Shown here one piece after another: positions 41,301 to 49,948 of a DNA stretch of 64,000 bases. A model generated the notes under the pieces. That model searched no databases, was not told the DNA's origin, and saw only the letters and a list, made by a program, of their open reading frames with translations. How positions within the stretch are numbered: position 1 is the stretch's first letter; each line of letters opens with the position of its first letter. Source of the stretch: Guyparkeria hydrothermalis (lineage in GTDB: Bacteria; Pseudomonadota; Gammaproteobacteria; Halothiobacillales; Halothiobacillaceae); contig NZ_JAJSEE010000004.1 of NCBI RefSeq assembly GCF_023555375.1, forward strand, positions 62,001 to 126,000, read 5' to 3'. The position numbers and the translations under genes were made by a program.

Positions 41301-43034
41301 ATGTCCGATTCCCCTGCTGCCGAGCAACCCTCGGTCCGCTTTGCCGATCTCGATTTGAACCCTGCCATCCAGCAGGCCATCGAAGACGTCGGCTACGAAA
41401 CCCCCTCCCCGATCCAGGCACAGAGCATCCCGCCGCTGCTGGCCGGCCGTGACCTGATCGGGATGGCCCAGACCGGCACCGGCAAGACCGCGGCGTTCGC
41501 GCTGCCGCTGCTGAGCCGCATCGATACCTCGATCCGCGCCCCACAGATGCTGGTGCTGGCCCCGACTCGCGAGCTGGCCATCCAGGTCGCCGAGGCGATG
41601 GCGAACTACGCCCGCCACCTGCCCGACTTCCACATCGCGCCGATCTACGGCGGACAGGCCATGTTCCAGCAGCGCAAGCTGCTCGACCGTGGCGTACACG
41701 TGGTCGTGGGCACCCCGGGCCGCATCCAGGATCACCTGCGTCGCGGCACGCTGCGTTTCGACCAGATCCGCATGGTCGTCCTTGACGAGGCCGACGAGAT
41801 GCTGCGCATGGGCTTTATCGACGACGTCGACGCGATCCTCGGCGAGGTGCCGCCGGAGCGCCAGGTGGCGCTGTTCTCGGCCACCATGCCCGAGCCGATC
41901 CGTCGCATCGCCCAGCGCCACCTGCGTGATCCGCTGGAAATCAAGATCAAGGCGACCACCAGCACCGTCTCGGCGATCCGCCAGCGCTTCTGGCCGGTCT
42001 CGGGCATGCACAAGCCCGACGCGCTGACCCGCATCCTCGAGGTCGAGGACTTCGATGCCGGCATCATCTTCGTGCGCACCCGTCAGGCCACCAACGAGTT
42101 GGCCGAGCGCCTGGCCGCCCGTGGCTACAGCGCCGCCGCACTCTCCGGCGAGATGGGCCAGGCCGAGCGCGAGAAGACCATCGAAAAGCTCAAGAACGGG
42201 CAGATCGACCTGGTCGTGGCCACCGACGTGGCCGCCCGTGGTCTCGACGTGCCGCGCATCAGCCACGTGATCAACTACGACATCCCCTACGACACCGAGG
42301 CCTACGTCCACCGCATCGGCCGGACCGGCCGCGCCGGGCGCTCGGGCGAGGCGATCCTGTTCGTCACCCCGCGCGAGAAGCGCATGCTCAAGGCGATCGA
42401 GCGCGCCACGCGCCAGCCGATCGAGCAGATGCGTCTGCCGAGCGCGACCGACATCGCCAGCAAGCGCAGCGCGCAGCTCAAGGACCAGATCACCGCGGTG
42501 CGTGAAGCCGAGGACCTGACCCCGTTCGTCGAGATGCTCAACGACTACCAGAACGAGCACGACATCGAGATGGCCGAGGTCGCCGCCGCGCTGGCCTTCC
42601 TGCTGCAGAAGGACCGTCCGGTACTCGCCGAGCAGATCAAGGAGATGGCCCCGCCGCCGGCCATGCAGGATCGTGGCGACCGCGGCCCGCGCGACGATTC
42701 GGACAAGATCCGCTACCGCATCAACGTCGGTCGCGAGCACGGCGTCACGCCGGGCAACATCGTCGGCGCGTTGACCAACGAGGGTGGCATCAACGGCAAG
42801 CAGATCGGCGCGATCGAGATCGAGCCGGATCACAGCTTCGTCGACCTGCCGGCCGGCATGCCCGACCGCCTGGTCCAGCAGATGAGCAACATTCACCTGT
42901 TCGGCATCAAGCTCGGCCTGCAGGCGATCGGCCCGGCACCTGCCGGCCGACCGCGTCGTCGCCCGCGCCCGGGTGGCCCGGGTGGCCACCCCGGCAAGGG
43001 GCGCCCGCCGCGTCGCAATTTCGACCGTCGATAA
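41301..43034 (+). CDS. deaD: DEAD-box RNA helicase DeaD/CsdA
   Basis: A protein of 577 residues. It unwinds RNA in ribosome assembly and mRNA decay, chiefly in the cold. Helicase motifs run in order: Q motif (GYETPSPIQAQSI), AQTGTGKTAA, PTRELAIQ, TPGRIQDH, VLDEADEML, FSATMP, then ATDVAARGLDVP and HRIGRTGRAGR. A DbpA-type RNA-binding domain follows (KIRYRINVGREHGVTPGNIVGAL, GAIEIEPDHSFVDLP). The tail is basic, rich in proline, glycine and arginine. ATG 41301 sits immediately before the family N-terminus. A long open frame upstream runs through the leader. Confidence 0.96.
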   Translation: MSDSPAAEQPSVRFADLDLNPAIQQAIEDVGYETPSPIQAQSIPPLLAGRDLIGMAQTGTGKTAAFALPLLSRIDTSIRAPQMLVLAPTRELAIQVAEAMANYARHLPDFHIAPIYGGQAMFQQRKLLDRGVHVVVGTPGRIQDHLRRGTLRFDQIRMVVLDEADEMLRMGFIDDVDAILGEVPPERQVALFSATMPEPIRRIAQRHLRDPLEIKIKATTSTVSAIRQRFWPVSGMHKPDALTRILEVEDFDAGIIFVRTRQATNELAERLAARGYSAAALSGEMGQAEREKTIEKLKNGQIDLVVATDVAARGLDVPRISHVINYDIPYDTEAYVHRIGRTGRAGRSGEAILFVTPREKRMLKAIERATRQPIEQMRLPSATDIASKRSAQLKDQITAVREAEDLTPFVEMLNDYQNEHDIEMAEVAAALAFLLQKDRPVLAEQIKEMAPPPAMQDRGDRGPRDDSDKIRYRINVGREHGVTPGNIVGALTNEGGINGKQIGAIEIEPDHSFVDLPAGMPDRLVQQMSNIHLFGIKLGLQAIGPAPAGRPRRRPRPGGPGGHPGKGRPPRRNFDRR

Positions 43035-43054
43035 ACCATTCGACCATCGATAAA

Positions 43055-43083
43055 AAAATGGCCGCCCCGAGGGCGGCCATTTT
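43055..43083. terminator. Terminator after deaD
   Basis: A 10-bp stem ATGGCCGCCC/GGGCGGCCAT with a 3-nt loop is flanked by A and T runs, so it should work on both strands. Confidence 0.9.
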
Positions 43084-43116
43084 GCGTCTGGGTCGTCACG
43101 ATTCATCCGGAAGATC

Positions 43117-43189
43117 CGTAGGAGCGGCTTTAGCCGCGAAACCAGAGTGGACATCACCGGAGCATGTCGCGCCTGAAGGCGATCCTACG
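43117..43189. repeat. REP pair (BIME) after deaD
   Basis: Two palindromic REP units in opposite orientation: CGTAGGAGCGGCTTTAGCCG at 43117 and TGTCGCGCCTGAAGGCGATC ending near 43189. They are the first of a family that recurs up to 56 kb. Confidence 0.85.
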
Positions 43190-43208
43190 GACGCGGAAAG
43201 CTCACGCC

Positions 43209-43550
43209 TCAACCGAAAAAACAGGCGTTCGGATCCTCGTCGATTTCCTGGAGCAGCACGTCCAGCCGCGTCGACTCCGGAAACGGGGTGTACCGCTGCC
43301 ATCGCAAATCGGCCCGCTTCCAGTAGAGCTTCCAGACGTCACGCGATTTCACGTAGACCAGACGGGCGAACTCCTCCTCGATCCGATGCCCGCGCATCGA
43401 CCGGCGCCGCTCGAACAACTCGACGGCCTGGTTGTCCAGCCGATAGCCAATATCGATCTGCGGGCGAATGTCCGCCGGCGGACGACGCGCCTCGACGAAG
43501 TCGCCGACCTGCTTCTCGATGCGGCGTTGGTCCAGTTCACTCAGGGCCAT
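43209..43550 (-). CDS. DUF3024 family protein
   Basis: A protein of 113 residues. The family pattern is clear: a helical N-terminus MALSELDQRRIEKQVGDFVEARRP, then IDIGYRLDNQAVELFERR, VKSRDVWKLYWKRADLRWQRYTP and the C-terminal DEDPNACFFG. The function is unknown. The ATG at 43550 directly abuts repeat family 2 copy 2, whose terminal GAGG provides the likely ribosome binding site. A longer frame to 43616 translates the repeat and is an annotation trap. Confidence 0.85.
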   Translation of the reverse strand: MALSELDQRRIEKQVGDFVEARRPPADIRPQIDIGYRLDNQAVELFERRRSMRGHRIEEEFARLVYVKSRDVWKLYWKRADLRWQRYTPFPESTRLDVLLQEIDEDPNACFFG

Positions 43551-43836
43551 AGGCGCCTCGAAAAAGCGTCGTGAGCCGCCCGAATGCAAGGAGCCGCACA
43601 ACGAGCGACGAGACATATCAAAAAGATAGGCAGGTGCAGGCCATCCATGGCCTGCCTGCTACGCACGCGCTCAGCGCGCCCCGATTTGCTCCATGCAAAT
43701 CGGTAGGAGCGAGTGACGGAATGGCCGGGATGCCATGCCGGACGCAAGCTAAGCTTGCGCTCGCGAGGCGCATGGACGCGCCGAGTCTGCACGCGACGCC
43801 GCAGTCGGGTGGCGCAACAGGGTTTTCGAGGCGCCT
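43551..43836. repeat. 286-bp inverted-repeat element, family 2, copy 2
   Basis: Ends AGGCGCCTCGAAAAAGC (43551) and GGTTTTCGAGGCGCCT (43821-43836) pair with one offset. The core of copy 1 is present, but two extra blocks are inserted, at about 43629-43703 and 43716-43788. They are full of palindromes such as CCATCCATGG, CGCGCTCAGCGCG and CGCAAGCTAAGCTTGCG. The element fills the entire gap between the DUF3301 stop (43842) and the DUF3024 start (43550). Confidence 0.82.
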
Positions 43837-43841
43837 GCATG

Positions 43842-44177
43842 TCAGTTCTTTTCGTGCCGCCAATGCGGATCGCCCAGGTCGAGTTCCACCTCGCTGACGT
43901 GCTGGCCGCGAAAGTCCACGTGCCCGCGGTAGCGGTCGAACCCGCTGCGGGAGAAATCGAAACCGAAACGACGGGTGATCAGCGGCCAGCCGCGATCGTC
44001 CCGACCCAGCCCCACGCGACGCAGGCTCACGCTCTGGTCGAGCAATTGCACGTCGGCCTTGTCGGTCGCCTGCCGAGCCAGCGACAACGCCCGGCGGCGA
44101 AAGCGATCGTGCTGCACCCAGAGGCCAACGGCCGCCAGCACCAGGATCAAAATGAATACGTCACCCAGGGTCCACAT
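43842..44177 (-). CDS. DUF3301 family membrane-anchored protein
   Basis: A protein of 111 residues. One N-terminal membrane helix (LGDVFILILVLAAVGLWV) is followed by a basic stretch and a short soluble domain with ADVQLLDQSVSLRRVGLGRD and RRFGFDFSRSGFDRYRGHVDFRG, the DUF3301 signature. The function is unknown. It is usually a conserved small gammaproteobacterial protein. ATG 44177 precedes the helix; 33 upstream codons have no family similarity. It is transcribed toward the DUF3024 gene. Confidence 0.85.
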   Translation of the reverse strand: MWTLGDVFILILVLAAVGLWVQHDRFRRRALSLARQATDKADVQLLDQSVSLRRVGLGRDDRGWPLITRRFGFDFSRSGFDRYRGHVDFRGQHVSEVELDLGDPHWRHEKN

Positions 44178-44300
44178 CAGGTCTGTCGTCCTTTCTCGAT
44201 TCGTCACGCCGAAAACGCGTGCTCGCGGCTCGCGAGCGGCGCTGGCACGCCGCCCGACGGCTTGCCTTTGTACCACAGTTGCGCTACCTTTCGCTGCCCT

Positions 44301-44387
44301 GCCGGGGTGGCGGAATTGGTAGACGCAGCGGATTCAAAATCCGCCGGTAGAGATACCGTGTCGGTTCGAGTCCGACCCTCGGCACCA
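44301..44387 (+). tRNA. tRNA-Leu(CAA)
   Basis: An 87-nt class II tRNA. The 7-bp acceptor stem GCCGGGG/CCTCGGC includes one G-U pair. The anticodon stem GCGGA/TCCGC encloses the loop TTCAAAA, giving anticodon CAA. The long variable arm and GGTTCGAGTCC T-arm are present, and CCA is encoded at 44385-44387. Confidence 0.96.
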
Positions 44388-44543
44388 GAACCGATCCGAC
44401 GATTTGGGCGACATCCACGGGTGTCGCCTTTTTCGTTTCCGGCACGCCTCCATTACCCCCTTGTTTGCTTTCTTTCGCGCGCTCGCCGCCGGCTCGTGCT
44501 TGAATAGGGATGAGTGCCAATTCGGCGGCAAGGGAGAACTCAC

Positions 44544-45947
44544 ATGATGCGACTGTCCTTTCACGGAGCGAACCGGGGCGTCACCGGCTCCTGTCATTTA
44601 CTCGAACTCGACGGGCTCAAGGTGCTGGTCGATTGCGGACTCTTCCAGGGCGGCCGGGAGATCGACGAGGAGAACGCCGCGGAGTTTGGCTTCGACCCAC
44701 GCGAGATCGACCTCCTGCTCCTGACCCATGCGCACCTCGACCACTGCGGGCGCATCCCGTTGCTGGTCAAGCGCGGCTTCACCGGCGAGATCATCGCCAC
44801 GCCGGCCACGCGCGAGCTCGCCCGCGTCATCCTGCTCGATGCCGCCCACCTGCAGGAGGAAGAGGCCGAGCGTAACGCGCGCAAGGCCAAGCGACGCGGT
44901 AAGAGGGCCGATGCGCCCCTGTACGGTGAGCTCGATGCGCTCAACGCGATGGACCTGTTCGGTCGCCGGGCACGCTACGAACAGCCACTGGAGCTATCCC
45001 CCGGCGTGACCGCCACCTTCTATGACGCCGGGCATATCCTCGGTTCGGCCAGCATCCGCCTGACCTACCGCGACGGCGACCAGGAAAAGGCGATCATCTT
45101 TTCCGGCGACATCGGCAGCAGCGACCGACCGATGCTGCGCGATCCCCACGTGCCGCCGCGGGCGGAAACCGTGGTCATGGAGACCACCTACGGCGACCGC
45201 GACCACAAGCCACTGGCCCCGTCGATCGAGGAGTTCTACGCGGCAATCAACGAGGCCATGGCCCGTGGCGGCAATGTCATCATCCCCACCTTCGCGCTCG
45301 AACGCGCCCAGGAACTGCTCTACCACCTGCGGGAAGGCGTCGAGTCCGGCGCCCTGCCGAGAACCCTGCAGGTGTTCCTCGACTCGCCGATGGCCATTTC
45401 CGCCACCGAGATCTTCCGGCATCACCCGGACTGCTACGACGAGGAGGCACAGGCGCTGTTCGAGAAGGACATCGATCCGTTCTGGCTACCCGGGGTCCAT
45501 TTCACCCGCGAGACGGCCGACTCGATGGCACTCAACCGGCTATCCGGCGGCGCGGTAATCATGGCCGGCTCCGGCATGTGCACCGGCGGGCGCGTGCGCC
45601 ACCACCTGCGTCACAACCTCTGGAAACGCGAGGCGAGCGTGATCTTCGTCGGCTTCGCGGCACCCGGCACCCTCGCCCGCCGCATCATCGACAGCAGCAA
45701 GCAGGAAGACAAGAAGCCCCAGGTACGCCTGTTCGGCGACGACATCCCGGTCAACGCCCACATCTACACCATCAACGGCTTCTCCGCGCACGCCGACCGA
45801 GACGAGCTACTCGCCTGGCACGGCGCGATCAAGCCCGAGCGCACCATCTTGGTCCACGGCGAAGAAAAGGCAATGGAATCCTTTGCCGAGGCGCTGCACG
45901 GCACGAAGGTGCTGATGCCGGAACAGGGGGAGTTCATCGACCTCTGA
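44544..45947 (+). CDS. Beta-CASP metallo-beta-lactamase RNA hydrolase
   Basis: A protein of 467 residues. The metal site is LLLTHAHLDHCGRIP (HxHxDH), with further ligands in FYDAGHILGSASI and IIFSGDIGSSDRP. The beta-CASP insertion and C-terminal part show VIIPTFALERAQELLYHL, GSGMCTGGRVRHHL and INGFSAHADRDELLAW. The family includes CPSF73-like RNA nucleases of bacteria with little-defined targets. AGGGAG lies 7 nt before ATG 44544; a second ATG follows at once. It lies 156 nt after tRNA-Leu. Confidence 0.92.
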   Translation: MMRLSFHGANRGVTGSCHLLELDGLKVLVDCGLFQGGREIDEENAAEFGFDPREIDLLLLTHAHLDHCGRIPLLVKRGFTGEIIATPATRELARVILLDAAHLQEEEAERNARKAKRRGKRADAPLYGELDALNAMDLFGRRARYEQPLELSPGVTATFYDAGHILGSASIRLTYRDGDQEKAIIFSGDIGSSDRPMLRDPHVPPRAETVVMETTYGDRDHKPLAPSIEEFYAAINEAMARGGNVIIPTFALERAQELLYHLREGVESGALPRTLQVFLDSPMAISATEIFRHHPDCYDEEAQALFEKDIDPFWLPGVHFTRETADSMALNRLSGGAVIMAGSGMCTGGRVRHHLRHNLWKREASVIFVGFAAPGTLARRIIDSSKQEDKKPQVRLFGDDIPVNAHIYTINGFSAHADRDELLAWHGAIKPERTILVHGEEKAMESFAEALHGTKVLMPEQGEFIDL

Positions 45948-45990
45948 CCCACCTACCGACGCGTGACCGCTTACTGCTCCTCGTAAGCAC

Positions 45991-46050
45991 TTCGCGCCTG
46001 ACGGCGCTCCTACCCGCTCGTCCACCGTAGGAGCGCCTTCAGGCGCGAGA
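45991..46050. repeat. REP pair (BIME)
   Basis: TTCGCGCCTGACGGCGCTCC (45991-46013) and CGTAGGAGCGCCTTCAGGCG (46026-46050) are two facing REP units between the converging beta-CASP and FAH genes. Confidence 0.85.
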
Positions 46051-46073
46051 CCAAGAGATACCCCGAGCTCGAA

Positions 46074-46940
46074 TCAGACAAACCGCGACCGCAACTCCCC
46101 GATTGCCTCACAACTCACCACCACCTCGTCACCAGCCTTGAGGTAAACGGGCGGCTCGTGCCCCGCGCCGACGCCTGAAGGCGTGCCGGTGGCAATGATG
46201 TCGCCAGGCATCAGGGTCACGTACCGGGAAATGGTCGCGATGATCTCCGGCACCGAGAAGATCATCTGGCTAATCGACGCATCCTGTCGCAACTCGCCGT
46301 TCACCCGCGTCTGTAGGCGCCAGTCACGGACATTCCCGGCCGACTCTTCCGTCACGACCACCGGCCCCATGGGCGCATACCCATCGATGCTCTTGCCCAG
46401 GAACCACTGCACGTGGCGCCCTTGGAGGTCACGCGAGGAGACATCATTGATCAGGGTGTAGCCGAACACGTGATCTCTGGCGTCTCGCTCGTCGATATAG
46501 CGACCGCCCTTGCCGATGATCACCGCCAGTTCGCCCTCATAATCGGTGGTTTCCGTTGGGTCGGCCGAAATATCGACCAGGCCATCGGGACGATTGATGG
46601 TGGTAGTCGCCTTGGAGAAGACAATCGGATGGCTCGGGATCGACCCGTAACCCAGAGCCTTTACCTCGTTGACATGATCGGCGTAGTTCTTCCCTACACA
46701 GAGAATGTCGCGCGGCGGGTTGGCGATCGGTGCCTCGATACGCACGTCCGTCAACGCGCGCCGCGGGGCTCGCTCGATCATCTCGGGCAACCGATCCCGC
46801 CAGCCATCCCATTCCTGGACCAACCCCAGCATCGAATCGGGAAATGCGCCGTCAACAGTCGACAACTCAACAATCGACGCGCTATCGAGCCACGCACCCA
46901 CCCGGGTGGATCCATCCAACGAATACGTCAGTAACTTCAT
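46074..46940 (-). CDS. Fumarylacetoacetate hydrolase family protein
   Basis: A protein of 288 residues, the usual size of the small FAH group. Motifs include ILCVGKNYADHVNE, DYEGELAVIIGKGG (metal-binding glutamates), GYTLINDVSSRDLQ, GKSIDGYAPMGPVVV and IATGTPSGVG. Members hydrolyse or decarboxylate 2-oxo acids, for example acylpyruvases, 2-oxo-hept-3-ene-dioate hydratases and oxaloacetate decarboxylases. The exact substrate cannot be read from sequence. ATG 46940 has a strong AGGAGGGG site. It converges on the beta-CASP gene. Confidence 0.9.
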   Translation of the reverse strand: MKLLTYSLDGSTRVGAWLDSASIVELSTVDGAFPDSMLGLVQEWDGWRDRLPEMIERAPRRALTDVRIEAPIANPPRDILCVGKNYADHVNEVKALGYGSIPSHPIVFSKATTTINRPDGLVDISADPTETTDYEGELAVIIGKGGRYIDERDARDHVFGYTLINDVSSRDLQGRHVQWFLGKSIDGYAPMGPVVVTEESAGNVRDWRLQTRVNGELRQDASISQMIFSVPEIIATISRYVTLMPGDIIATGTPSGVGAGHEPPVYLKAGDEVVVSCEAIGELRSRFV

Positions 46941-47652
46941 CGCCCCTCCTCGCATGGCCTAGGTCTTCACCAACAACCGTAGCGGAATGCGCCGACCAAT
47001 GCGCCCCAGCCGGCGCGCGGCAAGGACGAAGTGGATAGCAGAAGCGCAGCCAAGCGGGTCACGATAATGACGTGCCGCCCTACGTTCAGCTTGTATTACA
47101 CACGCCCACATCCGCGAAGCGCCAACCGAATAACCCGAACCAAAGCAGGGAATTACGATCGACACCGATGATGCTGATCAACAGTGGCATTCGTGGAGCG
47201 CAGTCGAATACCAACGCTCACGACCCACCTCGGGATCCTGAAAACAACACCTCCAGTGCCTTGGCGGCTCACGTTTGAAGATCAAAAATCGTCTGCTTAT
47301 GGCCGATCGATAGCGACGACAAATCGAGGACAACGCCCGTTTTTCAGCGGGTTAGGCTCACCGAGCCCGCCCCAGCCATTAGCGCGCCCTAATATTAGAA
47401 CCCCGCCTCATAAGAATCGGTAGGAAAATTTAATCAACACTTAATGTTTTTGAATGGGCAAATTACCGATTTCTGATACGTTGACTCCCGTCACTGATCC
47501 GGGCAGGTCGCTGCAGACGGCCTCAAGGACCACATCGGCAAGGACTGCCGGACCCGATCAACGTGCTCTGCATGCCGACAGTGATGTCGGCGACAAGGAT
47601 TTGATAACAACAATTTCAGGCAATGGAATTGACGACAGGAGAGGAAAGAGGA
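46941..47652. other. 712-nt gene-free interval with an A+T-rich core
   Basis: No gene is supported here; frames of 68-116 codons lack any recognisable feature. The part at about 47060-47460 is clearly poorer in G+C than its surroundings and may be a relic of a lost gene. A CCCGTTTTTCAGCGGG hairpin lies near 47336-47352. A weak promoter for the porin (TTGAAT 47450, 18 bp, TGATAC 47474) would leave a leader of about 170 nt. Confidence 0.5.
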
Positions 47653-49008
47653 ATGACCTTCAAAAGGACCCTACTGGCAGCAGCCGTAACCGGCGCCGTA
47701 CTCGCGACCGGCACCGCACATGCCACCAACGGCTACTTCAAGCACGGCTACGGCGTGAAGAGCATGGGTATGGCTGGCGGCGGTGTCGCCTTCGCCAACA
47801 ATAGTGCGATGATCATCGCGACCAACCCGGCGGGCCTCGCCGAGGTTGACAATCAGTTTAATGCAGAACTGTCATGGTTCCGGCCAGAGCGCGGCTATGA
47901 CCAGACTTCGGGACAAGCATTACAACAAGGCATGAACGGTTTTGAGCCGGCTCCGTTCACCCTACCGGCAGCTAGTGCCGACAGCGACAGCGAGAATTTC
48001 TATGTTCCTGGTCTCGGCGCCGCTTACTCCCTTACCGAAAACGACACCATCGGTATTGCCATCTACGGTAACGGTGGCATGAACTCAGATTACAAGGCCG
48101 ATGCCGACGGTTTGGTCTTTGCCCCCGGGATGGGCGCATACGCCGAAGGCCCTGCCGGCGTGAACCTTGAACAAATGTTCATTGCACCGACCTACGCCCG
48201 CTCGTTCATGGAAGGCAAGCTGTCGCTGGGCGTAACCCCCATGATCGTTCGTCAAAAATTCAAAGCCAATGGCCTCGGCAATTTTGCCGGTTTCAGCACA
48301 AATGGCGATGATGGGCTTACCGGCAACGGACATGATGTATCTTGGGGTTACGGTGGAAAAATCGGCATCACATACAAGCCGATGGACATGCTGACGTTGG
48401 GCGCGAGCTACCAGTCCAAAATGGAAATGGACGAGTTTGATGACTACGACGGTTTGTTTGCAGAAGGCGGCGATTTCGACATCCCGTCAACCTGGACTGT
48501 AGGTCTTGCTGCGGACGTCACCGATGCGGTTACGGTCACCTTCGACTACCAGCGCATCAATTACACTGATGTCAAAGCCATCGCGAATCCGTCAGTAGAA
48601 TTCCTCAACGAATGCTTCGGCGCCCGCTTGATGGGCGGTGATAGCCCCAAATGCCTTGGTGGCGCGAACGGCGCAGGCTTCGGCTGGGACGACATTAATG
48701 TCTATAAGTTGGGTGTCCAGTGGCAAGCCACTCCGCAATTGCAGCTGCGAGCCGGCTGGAACCGGGGCGACAACCCGATCGACTCGGCTGACGTGCTTTT
48801 CAACACCATCGCTCCGGGTGTAGTCGAGAACCACTACACCGCTGGCTTTAGCTACGCGTTCGATGGTGGCCAGCATGAAGTGCATGGTGCCTTCATGTAT
48901 GCACCGGAAGAGAAGGTCACTGGTGCCAATGACTACAACCCGGGCAGTGACCTGACCATCCGCATGAAGCAGTATGAGGCGACCGTGGGTTACACCTACA
49001 AGTTCTAA
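47653..49008 (+). CDS. FadL/OmpP1 family outer-membrane transport protein
   Basis: A protein of 451 residues. The signal peptide MTFKRTLLAAAVTGAVLATGTAHA is followed directly by TNGYFKHGYGVKSMGMAGGGVAFANNSAMIIATNPAGLA, the N-terminal plug of FadL-type channels with its NPA motif. Alternating beta strands lead to a C-terminal aromatic residue (GYTYKF), as expected for an outer-membrane barrel. The family imports long-chain fatty acids or other hydrophobic compounds. A GAGGAAAGAGGA ribosome site precedes ATG 47653. It ends with a strong terminator. Confidence 0.93.
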   Translation: MTFKRTLLAAAVTGAVLATGTAHATNGYFKHGYGVKSMGMAGGGVAFANNSAMIIATNPAGLAEVDNQFNAELSWFRPERGYDQTSGQALQQGMNGFEPAPFTLPAASADSDSENFYVPGLGAAYSLTENDTIGIAIYGNGGMNSDYKADADGLVFAPGMGAYAEGPAGVNLEQMFIAPTYARSFMEGKLSLGVTPMIVRQKFKANGLGNFAGFSTNGDDGLTGNGHDVSWGYGGKIGITYKPMDMLTLGASYQSKMEMDEFDDYDGLFAEGGDFDIPSTWTVGLAADVTDAVTVTFDYQRINYTDVKAIANPSVEFLNECFGARLMGGDSPKCLGGANGAGFGWDDINVYKLGVQWQATPQLQLRAGWNRGDNPIDSADVLFNTIAPGVVENHYTAGFSYAFDGGQHEVHGAFMYAPEEKVTGANDYNPGSDLTIRMKQYEATVGYTYKF

Positions 49009-49035
49009 GCAACGCATAGAACCCGATCGCCACAC

Positions 49036-49061
49036 AAGCCGCCCAACCGGGCGGCTTTTTT
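49036..49061 (+). terminator. Terminator of the FadL-type gene
   Basis: A 9-bp stem AAGCCGCCC/GGGCGGCTT with a 4-nt loop and a T run. The T run touches the stop codon of the converging glycosyltransferase gene at 49060-49062. Confidence 0.9.
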
Positions 49062-49851
49062 AGTGCCGTCGTTTTGCGACTCGAGATAGACACCGACGGC
49101 ATTCGACAAAAAGCCACGTATGAAAAACCCGCCGGCCGAGTGAGGAAATCAAGCGGTCCCAACGACGTGGAATCGCCTTGCGACCAACTCGACCATCACA
49201 CCGTTCGTGCCCAATCGTCGACTCCATCCCTGCTCTCTCCGTGACGACCGGTGGCCAAACCTGCAGCATTCGCACCCCGCTACGCCACAATCGACCAAGA
49301 TGCGTGTCGTAGCCTACCGAGAACGTTTCGAGTGATCGGAGCACCTTGCTCGCGCCCGCTCGAGAATACAAAAACCCGGTTGCCCCCAGACCGGGACGAG
49401 CCGGAACGTGCAGCGAATATCCGGCACCGACGCTGCCCACCACTCCCGATACTTTCCTCGTTCGGTTTTCCAGCTTGAGCAAATCGAAACACGCAGCGAC
49501 GCGAATCGCGTCCCTGAGCACATCGGAAAAGGCTTCATCCAGCTCGGCGTCATCTTCCAAAATGACACCCCACCGCCTGTCCGACTCGATAAATCGTTTC
49601 AGTGCCTTGCGGTGACTCAAAACACAAGCGATCTCGTTCCTGGTCAATTCACCGGCGCCAAGCACCGAACCGGGACGATACCCCTGCTCAATTGCCAATC
49701 GGGCATCGAGATCAACACCCCGGATCGCGTCGACCATCTCACTCACCAGCGGAAGCCGCTCCAGCGCTCGTTTCATCAAGGCCCGGCGCTCCACCGCCTC
49801 GGGCAGACTTATACACAAGACCAAGACTTGATCCAGGTCACCTGGCTTCAT
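49060..49851 (-). CDS. Glycosyltransferase family 25 (LPS-type)
   Basis: A protein of 263 residues. The GT25 pattern is present: VLVLCISLPEAVERRALMKRAL at the start, GAGELTRNEIACVLSHRKALKRFIES, and then WGVILEDDAEL with the metal-binding acidic cluster. GATGFLYSRAGASKVL follows. The family contains LPS galactosyltransferases such as LgtB/Lex1. It is not next to core LPS genes, though the surface polysaccharide locus begins 2 kb away. ATG 49851 has GGAG 8 nt upstream. An AT-poor tail with several arginines ends the protein. Confidence 0.85.
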   Translation of the reverse strand: MKPGDLDQVLVLCISLPEAVERRALMKRALERLPLVSEMVDAIRGVDLDARLAIEQGYRPGSVLGAGELTRNEIACVLSHRKALKRFIESDRRWGVILEDDAELDEAFSDVLRDAIRVAACFDLLKLENRTRKVSGVVGSVGAGYSLHVPARPGLGATGFLYSRAGASKVLRSLETFSVGYDTHLGRLWRSGVRMLQVWPPVVTERAGMESTIGHERCDGRVGRKAIPRRWDRLISSLGRRVFHTWLFVECRRCLSRVAKRRH

Positions 49852-49895
49852 TCGTTTCTCCGCTACGCAGAAGAACCTAATTGGTATCACGAAAA

Positions 49896-49919
49896 AAAGC
49901 CGGGCGAAGACCCGGCTTT
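49896..49919 (-). terminator. Terminator of the superoxide dismutase gene
   Basis: A 9-bp stem AAAGCCGGG/CCCGGCTTT, followed on the minus strand by a run of T, lies 30 nt after the sod stop codon. Confidence 0.85.
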
Positions 49920-49948
49920 ACATCAAATTCAATGACTCGAACGGGTGA

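Noticed and set aside
43551-43616. N-terminal extension of the DUF3024 protein to 43616
   Set aside because: The added 22 residues are encoded by the repeat and are not part of the DUF3024 pattern. The ATG at 43550 fits the family start.
46959-47804. Small frames (68-116 codons) before the FadL-type gene
   Set aside because: No ribosome sites, no recognisable domains and no coding-like composition; the last overlaps the real gene in another frame.
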